A stretch of DNA of 64,000 nucleotides, from NCBI RefSeq assembly GCF_038443385.1, contig NZ_CP151726.1, positions 8,680,001 through 8,744,000 of the forward strand, given 5' to 3'. Positions 56,749 to 64,000 of this stretch are shown here, one piece after another (position 1 is the stretch's first letter; every line of letters starts with the position of its first letter). Below the pieces are notes generated by a model that was not told the origin of the DNA, did not search any database, and worked only from the letters and a program-made list of their open reading frames with translations. The stretch is from Stieleria varia. GTDB taxonomy: Bacteria > Planctomycetota > Planctomycetia > Pirellulales > Pirellulaceae. A program made the position numbers and the translations under genes.

Positions 56749-57253
56749 AATAAGTCGTAGGTCATGCTACGCATGACGAAGTACGGTACGCCCGTCCTCA
56801 CGATTGGCCGTCTGGAACTGTGGAAAACTTCTAGTGACGTCCCTTACCCCGACCGCGAAGCCGGTCACAGAGAACACCGCGCAACACACCGTATGCGACA
56901 GGTCAAGGCTTTAAGTTGGTTGGCAGGGAAGCCAACGCCTCCTTTCTCGCAAAGATGCGTCCCCCCTGAACCACAACCACAAGCAGTCAGCACTCCACTT
57001 CAAGGCACACCACGAACTCAACCAACCAAGACCCGATTAAGTTCAACTGCAGCCGTCACCGGGTACGGGGAGACATCGTTGCGCTTACTCGAAAAGCGAA
57101 CCACCCGTACTCCGGTGTATGTTATGGATATGCTGTCGGATAGCGGCGTTTCAATTCAGCAGCTTAAACGAATTGAGAAACATTTGAACCTCCTCCTCGG
57201 ATATTCCACTGCCGACGTCCTTCTGCACGAACATGGAAATACTTTTCGAGTTG
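56749..57253. other. 505-bp gap with a diverged dispersed repeat
   Basis: About 56845-57065 matches 59413-59690 in several blocks: CCGACCGCGAAG, AAGTTGGTTGGCA, CCAACGCCTCCTTTCTCGCA, AGACCCGATTAAGTTCAAC and GTCACCG. A 166-codon plus-strand frame (56764-57264) runs through it but looks like read-through of repeat DNA. The end of this stretch may hold the original 3' part of the interrupted lipoprotein gene (in a shifted frame to 57151). Confidence 0.5.
56845..57065 (+). repeat. Diverged direct repeat, left copy
   Basis: Shares ordered blocks with 59413-59690, including CCAACGCCTCCTTTCTCGCA and AGACCCGATTAAGTTCAAC, in the same orientation, with unrelated stretches between blocks. The two copies flank the IS element, the interrupted lipoprotein gene and two small frames. 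Confidence 0.7.
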
Positions 57254-57370
57254 TCAAGCGATGACCGTGAAACCGTCATCAGAGGATTCATACAGTTGCC
57301 AGCCATCGGGAGGGCTCGAAACAGTGTCCGAATCCAGATTATCGTTTGGTCCGTCGTCTTGCTCCACAAG

Positions 57371-58551
57371 TAAGCACCCCAGCAACGGTCTTGTAGGATA
57401 ACAACCACAGCGGTTTGGCTTGAGATTTGCACTTTTACCTGGAGGATCAATCCTGTCTTTTGCTAGCATCGCCCTGCCCCCAGGTGATGTCCAGCCGGGA
57501 GGATCCAATGGCACGTCCTGTCTTTAAATTTGCTCTGCCAGATCGGCGGCAATTGAAACAGCTTGAACAGATGAAGTCGCATCACCGCTTGCCGTCCCAT
57601 CGTCGGCGGGCCGAAGCTATCTTGTTGAGCGTCAGAGATTATTCCGCCGCTCAGATCGCTGACATTGTACAAGGACATCCTGACACGGTGCGTCGGTGGA
57701 TCGATCGGTTTAACCAGCATGGGATCGATGGAATCACTGACAAGCCGAGAAAGGGAGGTGATCCTGCTCTCAATGATCACGAGCAATCGATCCTTCGTGA
57801 ACTCATCGAGTGCTATCCCAATCGTGCTCGCACGGTGCTCAGCAAGCTCAAAGAGGAAACCGGAAAGCAGATTAGTCGATCGACACTGCGTCGCTACTGC
57901 CATCGCTTTGGTTTGAACTGGAAACGCTTTCGAAAGAGTCTCCGCAAAAAGCGAGATCAGGCCAAATTTGACAAGGCGAAGAGAAAGATTGCCAACTTGG
58001 CCGCGAGGCCCGATCGGGATGTCTACTACTTTGATGAATCCGCACTGACGCTCCGGGAAGTCGTGCCATACGGTTGGCAACCTGTGGGCGAACGAATCGA
58101 AGTTCCGGTGACCGGAGGATCTCGACCAAGCCTTCAGGCCCTCGGCTTCCAGTCGTGCGAGGGTGACGTTCACTGCTACCTCCATCGTAGCAATGTGAGC
58201 ACTTGGACGGTCACGTCGGTGATTGATCATTTCATCTCGACGTTGACGCGACCGGCTACAATCGTCATCGACAACGCGTCGGTCCACACCAGCGAGGAGT
58301 TTCGTCGTCAAGAATTGGTATGGCAGCAACGCAATGTGGAATTCTTTCGGATACCACCGTACAGTCCTGAGTTGAATCGAATTGAACGATTCTGGGAGAA
58401 ACTCAAATATGAATTGATGCCGGTCCAGGCCTGGGAAACCTTTGATGATATGCTGGAGTGCGCGACTGCGTGCATTGCAAATATAGGAACCGTATTTCAT
58501 ATGCCGTCGCTGGTTACACAATAACCTGCAAGATCGCTGATGGGGTGCTTA
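57371..58551 (+). mobile_element. IS630-type insertion sequence with TA target duplication
   Basis: Element body 57373-58549 (1177 bp) bounded by TA on both sides. Terminal inverted repeats of 28 bases: left 57373-57400 begins AGCACCCCAGCAACGGTCTT, right complement begins AGCACCCCATCAGCGATCTT, five differences overall. It carries one transposase gene, whose TAA lies in the right repeat. The intact ends and frame suggest it is recent and possibly active. Confidence 0.92.
57508..58524 (+). CDS. IS630-family DDE transposase
   Basis: A 338-residue transposase. The N-terminal helix-turn-helix region (RRRAEAILLSVRDYSAAQIADIVQGHPDTVRRWIDRF) binds the ends. The catalytic core shows Asp 176 (YYFDESAL), Asp 255 (IVIDNASVH) and Glu 293 (SPELNRIERFWEKLKYE), the DDE triad of the IS630/Tc1-mariner superfamily, which cuts and pastes at TA. 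GGAGG stands nine bases before ATG 57508. Complete in a single frame, unlike many members that need frameshifting. A long minus-strand frame over it (57463-58521) is a shadow. Confidence 0.93.
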   Translation: MARPVFKFALPDRRQLKQLEQMKSHHRLPSHRRRAEAILLSVRDYSAAQIADIVQGHPDTVRRWIDRFNQHGIDGITDKPRKGGDPALNDHEQSILRELIECYPNRARTVLSKLKEETGKQISRSTLRRYCHRFGLNWKRFRKSLRKKRDQAKFDKAKRKIANLAARPDRDVYYFDESALTLREVVPYGWQPVGERIEVPVTGGSRPSLQALGFQSCEGDVHCYLHRSNVSTWTVTSVIDHFISTLTRPATIVIDNASVHTSEEFRRQELVWQQRNVEFFRIPPYSPELNRIERFWEKLKYELMPVQAWETFDDMLECATACIANIGTVFHMPSLVTQ

Positions 58552-58691
58552 GTACTGCACCCTGTGGGTCCGTATCGCCAACTTCGCGTCGCTGCTGACA
58601 TCCAAGCAAGGAGCTAGCGACAAATACAACGACAATGAGTTGTGTCCAACGTGATATCAAAACGAATTCTCCTCTTGGTCCTAACGAATTG

Positions 58692-58728
58692 CGATCTATG
58701 CAGGCACAGGACGTGCATGCATAGATCG
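58692..58728. repeat. Perfect 11-bp hairpin upstream of the lipoprotein gene
   Basis: CGATCTATGCA and TGCATAGATCG are exact complements with a 15-base loop. It lies between the 105-residue gene (minus) and the split lipoprotein gene, so it could end the former's transcript or control the latter. No T run follows. Confidence 0.5.
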
Positions 58729-58804
58729 TGCGTTGAGCTTTGTCGGAGGTTGCCAGCTCAAATGAACTTGCCCGTAGGACTTGGATCGGAGCGTCCAATC
58801 CGCC

Positions 58805-59122
58805 TCAAAAAGATTCTATCTCAAACGACACTTCCGGTGTCAAACCGAAGAGGTACATCTGGATCGCTTTTGCCGGTTCCGGTCCCGTTTCCTTTGCGAC
58901 TTCTACCTGCGTTTCCAGGTACCAGTCGTAATCATCCGAACCGTAATGTGCCGTCCAGAACTCGCGGTGTGACTCCCGCTGTCGCTCCGCGTACCATTCC
59001 GGACACGTCTCACTCTCCCGCCAGAACAACTCCTTCCACGTCGGCTTGGGCGCCTCACACACCAAACTTAGCTCGATGCTGTCGCAGCACTTGCACTCTG
59101 GCAACGATGGAACAGACTCCAT
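58805..59122 (-). CDS. Small cysteine-containing hypothetical protein
   Basis: A 105-residue soluble protein. Residues 9-14 (ECKCCD) and two later cysteines (VCEAP; TCPEW) could bind a metal. The rest is rich in Trp, Glu and Tyr (KPTWKELFWRESETCPEWYAERQRESHREFWTAHYGSDDYDWYLE). The composition is protein-like and unlike the shadow frames around it. No family recognised. It precedes the split lipoprotein gene on the same strand. Confidence 0.5.
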   Translation of the reverse strand: MESVPSLPECKCCDSIELSLVCEAPKPTWKELFWRESETCPEWYAERQRESHREFWTAHYGSDDYDWYLETQVEVAKETGPEPAKAIQMYLFGLTPEVSFEIESF

Positions 59123-59168
59123 CCGGCCTTGTGCCGGTGGTGAATCGACTGACCGGCTACCACGTAGC

Positions 59169-59187
59169 AGCGTCTCTCCGAGACGCT
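59169..59187. repeat. Perfect 8-bp hairpin with CTCTCCGAG core
   Basis: AGCGTCTC-TCC-GAGACGCT. It has the same loop and core as the hairpin at 660-682 and lies just downstream (minus strand) of the small membrane-protein frame. Confidence 0.45.
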
Positions 59188-59210
59188 ACCCCAACGAGCG
59201 CAGCGAGCAG

Positions 59211-59402
59211 TCACGCCGCCATCCACCAATCTCGTTTAACGCCAAGCCGCAGGCGTAATCGAATCCGCTGACACAACCGAACCCCATCGCCCAGACCACC
59301 AATCTCGTTTAACGCACAGCCGCAGGCGTAGGCGAATCCGCCGACACAACCGAAAACCATCGCCCAACCCATCAGCATCAGCACAGCAAAGACGCCGTTC
59401 AT
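59211..59402 (-). CDS. Possible small membrane protein altered by a 73-bp duplication
   Basis: A 63-residue frame with a hydrophobic head (MNGVFAVLMLMGWAMVFGCV followed by GGFAYACGCALNEIGG) and GGGGGAG some 15 bases before the ATG. The second part of the frame is the same DNA read again in another phase because a 73-bp segment is duplicated in tandem; there the product turns into an arginine-rich tail (RLCQRIRLRLRLGVKRDWW). The original protein probably ended differently. No family known. Confidence 0.35.
   Translation of the reverse strand: MNGVFAVLMLMGWAMVFGCVGGFAYACGCALNEIGGLGDGVRLCQRIRLRLRLGVKRDWWMAA
59220..59365. repeat. 73-bp tandem duplication
   Basis: Copies 59220-59292 and 59293-59365 agree at most positions (for example CCACCAATCTCGTTTAACGC and GACACAACCGAA in both). 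As 73 is not a multiple of three, the duplication changes the reading phase. Confidence 0.85.
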
Positions 59403-59412
59403 ACAACACGAC

Positions 59413-59690
59413 TCCCCCGACCGCGAAGTCGGTCATAGAAGACAGCCGTCAATTGCGCCCAAGCGGCGGGGAAAAGAAGGTGCGGTGTGCGAATGCAAGA
59501 AGAAGCACAATCAACGCTTGAAGTTGGTTGGCAAGGATGCCAACGCCTCCTTTCTCGCAAGGATGCGTACTCCTGACTTGCCCCAAAGAACGATCAGCAA
59601 TCCACTGCCAGACTCTTCACCTACTCAACCAACAGAGACCCGATTAAGTTCAACGACTGCCCGTCACCGAGGACGGACGATCGATTTTCC
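59413..59690 (+). repeat. Diverged direct repeat, right copy
   Basis: Counterpart of 56845-57065. A 71-codon frame (59485-59700) lies in it, but no start or family supports a gene. Confidence 0.65.
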
Positions 59691-59732
59691 ATTTAAGTAA
59701 TCGCGCAAGCCGTCCTTCGGTGCACGGGATGG

Positions 59733-60284
59733 TTACCCGCCCGCCGGATCAACGCGTGTACCAGGCGGCACGACGGGCCTCTCTGCTGCGGCACCTAACG
59801 AATGGACGGACAGAACAGCAGAACGCCGATCACCAACGGAGTCATCATCGTCCTCGATGGCAGCGGCCCAAACAAGTCCGCGTTGATTGTCACGAAACAA
59901 GCCAAAGTCCGGCCGGTCCATTGTGATCTGCTTCTCGAATTGCCCGTAGCGGCTGACAAGTTCCGACTTGAGGTCGAAGTCGTCGTCAATCCAGTGGTAC
60001 AGGAAGTGGATGCCAGCAACGGAATCGCGTGAGTCGATGTCTAGAACCACAAAGTCCGGCGGTATGGCATCGGGTGAAGTCTTGATCGCGAGTGGGCCAA
60101 CGGCATTGATTGCCGTGCCGATCGCGGAACTATCAGGGAGATAGGGATCCGCAGTCAATCGTGGCCGAAGATCAGCCGTAACGTCGGGTAGAGGCAAGCG
60201 AATTAATCGCGTTGCGTATCCGCAGATCAGCCCAAGAACAAACGTCGCAGCAGCGATCTCAGCGGTGCGGTATTTTCGGTTCAC
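59733..60284 (-). CDS. Membrane-anchored hypothetical protein
   Basis: A 183-residue protein with an N-terminal membrane helix (AEIAAATFVLGLICGYATRLI) and a soluble outer part containing FVVLDIDSRDSVAGIHFLYHWIDDDFDLKSELVSRYG and RPDFGLFRDNQRGLVWAAAIEDDDDS. No family recognised. The last about 30 residues (AAAERPVVPPGTRVDPAGG) look unlike the rest and run toward the diverged repeat, so the natural end may have been lost. Confidence 0.55.
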   Translation of the reverse strand: MNRKYRTAEIAAATFVLGLICGYATRLIRLPLPDVTADLRPRLTADPYLPDSSAIGTAINAVGPLAIKTSPDAIPPDFVVLDIDSRDSVAGIHFLYHWIDDDFDLKSELVSRYGQFEKQITMDRPDFGLFRDNQRGLVWAAAIEDDDDSVGDRRSAVLSVHSLGAAAERPVVPPGTRVDPAGG

Positions 60285-60332
60285 GGATTGAGTTCCAAGT
60301 CGACGCTAAATTAAGTCGGCGAACGTCGGGGA

Positions 60333-61091
60333 TCACCGAGGCCGCGCGAAAGACTCAGGCCAAACCGATTGACCTGACTCGCGGCCTTCGTGTGCATCCC
60401 ATTGTTCTGCTCTACGAATCCCAGAACTTCTTGGTGACGCCCGAATTTGACGATACCATGCTGAGTAAAGGTCAACAACGTTTTTCCCATATTCCGTATC
60501 CGATTGACGACTGATCATTGCGTCCCGTGCCGAACGCTTGAACAGCTCCATTCGCGACTCTAAAGCATGGAAGTAAAACGGTGCATTCTCTTTCGTCGCG
60601 CTTGGAATTGGATAGCGTATGAAGAACTTGTTGGTTCGTGCCATTCGTTCGTATTCGTAGTCGAGTAAAGCATTAACAAACTCCGCTTGTCCCACATTCG
60701 GGAGTCGCGCTGCTCGCTCGAAACCTTCAGCGATTGCTGGATGCATTAGGTTGTGCAACTCGAAAACCAGCAAATACCATTTGTCTTGGCCAGACATGTC
60801 GGGCGAGCTCGTTATACGGACCATCGCTGGAGCGTTACGACGCGATGGAACATGCTGAGCCATCCCGAGGTCCGGTTCCGTTGGATCCCATTTCACGGTT
60901 TCTCCGTTCGATCCGGTCGCAAGTCTTCTCACGACCCACCGAACGATTACGTCGTCTCGAGGAAGAATTCCGTCCATCGCAGGTCGATCCTTGATAATGC
61001 GTTCAAGTTCTCGCTCTCCAGTCGATGCGCTCTGGGCAAGAGAAACGGAAGCAAGCCCAATTACGGCTATAAAACTGGTGACGAGGCGCAT
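60333..61091 (-). CDS. Exported hypothetical protein
   Basis: A 252-residue protein with a signal peptide (MRLVTSFIAVIGLASVSLAQ). The mature part contains WYLLVFELHNLMHPAIAEGFERAARLPNVGQAEFVNALLDYEYERMARTNKFF, a helical region with conserved-looking aromatic and acidic residues. No family recognised and no membrane segments beyond the signal. The last 40 residues are rich in Arg and Ser and may not be native. The gene lies just 3' of the degenerate group II intron; an inverted repeat (61122-61180) stands in its leader. Confidence 0.65.
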   Translation of the reverse strand: MRLVTSFIAVIGLASVSLAQSASTGERELERIIKDRPAMDGILPRDDVIVRWVVRRLATGSNGETVKWDPTEPDLGMAQHVPSRRNAPAMVRITSSPDMSGQDKWYLLVFELHNLMHPAIAEGFERAARLPNVGQAEFVNALLDYEYERMARTNKFFIRYPIPSATKENAPFYFHALESRMELFKRSARDAMISRQSDTEYGKNVVDLYSAWYRQIRASPRSSGIRRAEQWDAHEGRESGQSVWPESFARPR

Positions 61092-61121
61092 TCAACTTCC
61101 TTGTAGCAGAACGGTAGGATT

Positions 61122-61180
61122 CACCGAGTCGCGGGAGTTGAGTATCCATGTGTGAAATCACACCACCGCGACTTCGGGTG
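61122..61180. repeat. Inverted repeat in the leader of the 60333-61091 gene
   Basis: CACCGAGTCGCGG (61122-61134) faces CCGCGACTTCGGGTG (61166-61180); the arms pair with two single-base bulges. The loop holds a smaller palindrome, GTGTGAAATCACAC (61150-61163). Confidence 0.45.
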
Positions 61181-61296
61181 AGTAGGCCGGGGTCTCTTTG
61201 GTTTAGGTTACGGTTTGTTTTCCCTGTTTGCCACCCGTTTCCTCTGGTGGTGTCACAATATTGTAACCATGCCGCATTGACTCCCGGCCCTTCGTA

Positions 61297-61329
61297 GATC
61301 CGGACGTGCCGTGTTACAGCATCCGGCTC
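61297..61329 (-). ncRNA. Group II intron domain V-like hairpin
   Basis: GAGCCGGA and TCCGGATC form the lower stem and TGCTG/CGGCA the upper stem. It matches the conserved domain V layout with a mismatch in the catalytic triad stem and a five-base loop. Confidence 0.55.
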
Positions 61330-61340
61330 CCAGATTTCAC

Positions 61341-61664
61341 CTAGCAATCCGCCTGATGATGGCGAGGCACGAACCAGTGCATTCGACCGACGCGCTGGAG
61401 TGCGCGTTGTGAAAGCAGGGGACGGGCTCTCGAAACTCCACGAACAGAAGGAACGCCGCGATCCAGCCTGGTTAGCACCGTGGGTCCGTCACTGAGTACG
61501 GTAGGCGTCAGGTCTGAATCGCGTGAAATCCCGACCGCCTTCCCTCGATCGATATTACTCGACTTCGTTCCATTTGATTGGCTTTCAAGCTTCAACGGTA
61601 GTATTCGGTCGTCCGAATCCCTGAGTGTCATTTGTCTTCGTCGCTTATTCCACTTCTGGGACAT
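61341..61664 (-). pseudogene. Remnant of a group II intron maturase/reverse transcriptase gene
   Basis: A 107-residue frame. MTLRDSDDRILPLKLESQSN and NIDRGKAVGISRDSDLTPTVLSDGPTVLTRLDR resemble, from memory, the N-terminal leader of intron-encoded reverse transcriptases. After about residue 75 the frame jumps to a short tail (LQRVGRMHWFVPRHHQADC) instead of the RT domains, so nearly all of the enzyme (usually over 400 residues) has been deleted. The stop lies 12 bases ahead of domain V, as expected for a domain IV frame. Confidence 0.5.
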
Positions 61665-62138
61665 ACTCGAATCGGCACGGCTGGATACCGTGGTCGATCA
61701 AGAACCTCAGGGTCCTCACTGGTTACCTGACTGACGTGATGTGTAGCGCGCGTGAGCCGACCAAGGTGAACAGCAAGCGTTCTTCGGGGCGACGACTCCG
61801 GGTCTCTCCACGAAGCCCGCCAATGTCGCGTCGTGGAGTGCTGCCTTGGGGCATGCACAAACCTTGGGCACTGTAATCACCTGATTGAGGCCAACAGGTA
61901 CAAAATTTCGGAGCTATTCCCGTTCACTGCCGCGCACACCACCCACAGTCCATTCATCCTCACTACCTTTCTGCCTGTCTCGATCCCAACAGTCCAGTGC
62001 TTCAACGACTGACTTCGACCACCGGTCTTATACAGCCGCTGCAACACTCAATACTGGGCCTGTGGCTAGCAGCTACCCAGGCGGGATCTCCCCCCGCTCG
62101 TCAATCAGACCTTGCCAGTCCGCACGTGCACCGTGTTG

Positions 62139-62450
62139 TTATTCGTCGGCGTGGGGCCGCTCGTTATGGGTGTCGTGAAGATTGTCTACAGTAGTCGTTT
62201 GCTTGCCCGATGTTCGCAATCGCTTCTCTTCCTCGCGAGCCTTCTGCAACGCAACCGCCTCGCGTGGTAGCTTGAATTCCGGTCCCGTCGGGAAGTACTG
62301 CACCTCGTCAGCTGAGTGCATCTTGGGCAATTGAGAGTCGCCATCTGATGCACCAAATCGACATCCACCGAGCCAAAGCAGTATCGCTACGGCAACGATG
62401 CATAGCGTCTGATGAGTCCACCATGCAAGATTGGGCAGTGCGATGTTCAC
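62139..62450 (-). CDS. Small lipoprotein
   Basis: A 103-residue protein. A hydrophobic stretch (TLCIVAVAILLWLGGC) ends in lipobox LGGC with Cys 30. The mature part is charged and probably helical (REAVALQKAREEEKRLRTSGK) and follows a short linker (FPTGPEFKLP). It would be anchored to a membrane on the outer side. The group II intron begins 14 bases after the stop. No family recognised. Confidence 0.65.
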   Translation of the reverse strand: MNIALPNLAWWTHQTLCIVAVAILLWLGGCRFGASDGDSQLPKMHSADEVQYFPTGPEFKLPREAVALQKAREEEKRLRTSGKQTTTVDNLHDTHNERPHADE

Positions 62451-62602
62451 AGCAGTGGCTCCGTGGATCGAAGTGGTGGTCGTGGAAAGGGAATTTCAAT
62501 CGACGACCGTCCCGCATCACGGGGGGGCGGGAGTTGACTCTGATTTAAAGACAGACCGGCCACCGCCACTCCTGTACATGCGATGGTTCGCAGCCATGTC
62601 GA

Positions 62603-63046
62603 TCATCCGGCAAACCACAAGCGACATGCGATTGCCGCAAGCAGCAAAGCCGTTCCGAAAACGACGCCGTATTGTATTCTAATCTGACTCCAGTCCCAAG
62701 CCATGCGGATGCCACGATATTGATCAGCATCGCGATCCGGATCATCGTCACATTCAAGCTTCGGAATCACGGCAAACACACCGAGCGGGACCACTGGAAT
62801 AAAGACGAGGCACCGCCAGAGAACGGATTGATAAACGATCGGATCGTACCCAGCATCCTCCGCCAGTTTGGCCACGTCGCCAGAAAGGCGTATTCGATTC
62901 TTGCGTCCATACAATTGATGATCGGATACGCCGTAAAAGACAAGGGAATCGGTCTCGCTACCTGCGATTAGACGTTCAACAATCGCCGGACTGATCTCGT
63001 CTGGGTAGATGGCATCGTTCGACTTCGGCGAGTCATATGGATTCAT
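62603..63046 (-). CDS. Small membrane protein of the 'MNPY' type
   Basis: A 147-residue protein starting MNPYDSPKSND, a head often seen in planctomycete small membrane proteins. The soluble part (SPAIVERLIAGSETDSLVFYGVSDHQLYGRKNRIRLSGDVAKLAED) precedes a membrane helix (WRCLVFIPVVPLGVFAVI) and a second one at the C-terminus (IQYGVVFGTALLLAAIACRLWFAG). ATG 63046 was chosen because of this head; the frame is open upstream to 63247 without likeness. Function unknown. Confidence 0.7.
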   Translation of the reverse strand: MNPYDSPKSNDAIYPDEISPAIVERLIAGSETDSLVFYGVSDHQLYGRKNRIRLSGDVAKLAEDAGYDPIVYQSVLWRCLVFIPVVPLGVFAVIPKLECDDDPDRDADQYRGIRMAWDWSQIRIQYGVVFGTALLLAAIACRLWFAG

Positions 63047-63176
63047 TGCCGGTAGCGGCTTGGTCTTGGGATGCGAACGGTGGTGATCAACGAGGACGCG
63101 CGAACGATTCCCCATTGCCAAACCGCTAGAAACGCGTCCTTCGGTGGATGTCATGGTTACGCCCAATATGTTTCGC

Positions 63177-63788
63177 TCAGTCGGAGTTTGCTGCACGCGT
63201 TTCTTTCGCACTTTCGCTATCGGCGCTTTCGATGTCCTTCTTACCATCTAAATCTTGAACGCATTGAGCAAGCTGTTTGAAAAAGTCGCTTTGGTAGGTG
63301 CCGGTTCCGTCAAGTCTAACAGGAGTGGCGGAAACCGTACCATTCCCAAACGCAATGAAGATGCTTTTGACTCTGCCTTCCTCGATTGCTACGTCCATCC
63401 AGAATTGCGGGTCCCCGTTCACCCAGTACGTAACTGACCCTTTCCCGTCGCTCAATTCCTGCCGTTGCGTTGGGCTGTGCTCCCTGAAAGAATGGTTGCT
63501 GCGATCGAACAACTGGTCAATCTCAGCTAAAGCAAGCTCGTCCGTTTTTGCATTTTGTCTCGCGATGAGATTTTTAAGTTCTGCGACGGTCATGCCCACA
63601 GAAACGCCGTAGATCTTCTTCCATTCTGCCTTAAAGGTGCGGAAACGCTTTGAACTCGTGATTGAGTCAGCGTCCGAAAAATCAATCTCGGCGTCGACTG
63701 CTGGTACAGGTGAAGCAGATCGTTGACCAAATGCAACGCCTGAAAGTGCAATACAGGTCATCGCAAGCGAGAGAAGGATGTGATTCAT
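63177..63788 (-). CDS. Exported hypothetical protein with charged tail
   Basis: A 203-residue protein with a signal peptide (MNHILLSLAMTCIALSGVAFG). The mature part contains WKKIYGVSVGMTVAELKNLIARQNAKTDE and VTYWVNGDPQFWMDVAIEEGRVKSIFIAFGNGTVSATP, a small alpha/beta fold that recalls SmpA/OmlA-like 'GMT' domains (GVSVGMTVAELKNLI), where a lipoprotein would be more usual. The tail is acidic and repetitive (KKDIESADSESAKE). ATG 63788 is set by the signal peptide; the frame is open to 63908. It lies upstream of the 'MNPY' gene on the same strand. Confidence 0.7.
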   Translation of the reverse strand: MNHILLSLAMTCIALSGVAFGQRSASPVPAVDAEIDFSDADSITSSKRFRTFKAEWKKIYGVSVGMTVAELKNLIARQNAKTDELALAEIDQLFDRSNHSFREHSPTQRQELSDGKGSVTYWVNGDPQFWMDVAIEEGRVKSIFIAFGNGTVSATPVRLDGTGTYQSDFFKQLAQCVQDLDGKKDIESADSESAKETRAANSD

Positions 63789-64000
63789 TGGCGTAACGAC
63801 GGCCATCACCGGGCACGGCCAATGTGGTTTCCATTTGTAAGCGCCCCATGCCGTGCTCCGGTGGATGGCATGGTTTGCCGCTTCTTGGAGCGGATTGGAG
63901 CCAACCACGACGCCCTATGTTCAACAAATCGTATCAGGTGCAACCACCGGCAGCAAATTGCGCCGAGAGACAACAGTTCGACTTCACCACGCCATTCATA
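63789..64000. other. Right window edge, no gene seen
   Basis: Leader of the exported-protein gene and about 100 bases beyond. I see no start, repeat or RNA signal that I can support. Confidence 0.3.

Larger units (their letters stand above)
57254..58660 (-). pseudogene. Small lipoprotein gene split by the IS630-type element
   Basis: On the minus strand a TTG at 58660, preceded by AGGAG, opens MISRWTQLIVVVFVASSLLGC followed by QQRREVGDTDPQGAV, a lipoprotein signal with lipobox LLGC. The frame runs into the IS at 58551. Removing the IS with one TA copy joins it in frame to VEQDDGPNDNLDSDTVSSPP and DGWQLYESSDDGFTVIA, with a stop at 57254. The two halves are 58552-58660 and 57254-57370. A +1 shift near the end would extend the protein to 57151 through SKSISMFVQKDVGSGISEEE, so the present stop may itself be a later frameshift. 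Function unknown. Confidence 0.75.
61250..62125 (-). mobile_element. Degenerate group II intron
   Basis: On the minus strand a 5' end GTGCGGACTGGCAAGG at 62125 fits the GUGYG intron start. About 500 bases of structured RNA-like sequence follow, then a maturase-like frame, then a domain V-like hairpin of 33 bases (61297-61329): it begins GAGCCGGATGC and ends GGCACGTCCGGATC. Domain V normally ends GGUUC, so the AGC triad has lost its G-U pair, and the loop is short. The 3' limit near 61250 is approximate. The core reverse transcriptase domains are missing, so it cannot move by itself. Confidence 0.55.

Noticed and set aside
56764-57264. 166-codon plus-strand frame after the DUF1501 gene
   Set aside because: It runs through a diverged repeat, has no ribosome site and overlaps the end of the interrupted lipoprotein gene on the other strand.
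57463-58521. 352-codon minus-strand frame inside the IS
   Set aside because: Shadow of the transposase gene, which has the DDE residues and a ribosome site.
59485-59700. 71-codon frame in the right copy of the direct repeat
   Set aside because: Only part of the sequence is shared with the left copy and the frame is not kept there, so it does not look like conserved coding sequence.

Overview
The window looks like a chromosome segment from a planctomycete of the Pirellulaceae (Rhodopirellula-like). The grounds are gene content: a sigma-70/Ser-Thr kinase pair, three operons of planctomycete cytochrome families (DUF1549/DUF1553 and DUF1592-type) with DUF1501 or DUF1552 partners, two sialate O-acetylesterase-like proteins, a sulfatase, a DUF1080 protein, a PEP-CTERM protein and an 'MNPY' small membrane protein. 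This taxonomic call is inference from families, not from a database match.

Layout. 1-180 is the start of a membrane-anchored protein running off the left edge. 745-6695 (minus) is a giant membrane kinase overlapping an ECF-like sigma factor. Divergent from it, 7684-14005 carries a 1732-residue helical-repeat/zincin/VWA protein and its CobS/MoxR-like AAA+ ATPase. 14031-21057 is a compact operon: a BlaI-like repressor with two visible palindromic operators around a promoter, an M56 (BlaR1-like) membrane peptidase with a long extracytoplasmic tail, a DUF1549/1553 cytochrome-like protein and a DUF1501 protein. A CAU-anticodon tRNA follows (21312-21385), then a second ECF sigma factor with a membrane-anchored partner.

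23624-34222 holds a sialate O-acetylesterase, an APC permease, an operon of HTH protein, methyltransferase, FtsX-type permease and lipoate ligase-like protein, and a PEP-CTERM protein. 34305-39552 (minus) is a four-gene operon: secreted esterase, a TctC-TctB fusion, TctA, and a sulfatase without a signal peptide. It reads as an uptake and desulfation or deacylation route for a carboxylated substrate. 39857-44207 carries a DUF1080 protein, a second acetylesterase and a PQQ-repeat protein. A UPF0158-fusion protein follows, then two more cytochrome operons (45667-50697 and 50978-56748).

The right end (56749-64000) differs: small lipoproteins and membrane proteins, an IS630-type element that splits a lipoprotein gene at a TA site, a 73-bp tandem duplication, a diverged direct repeat, and a degenerate group II intron on the minus strand. 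Two families of dispersed palindromic repeats lie through the intergenic DNA, and at two places they have become part of coding sequence. The best candidates for a poorly described system are the helical-repeat/zincin/VWA plus AAA+ module and the BlaI-M56-cytochrome-DUF1501 operon.
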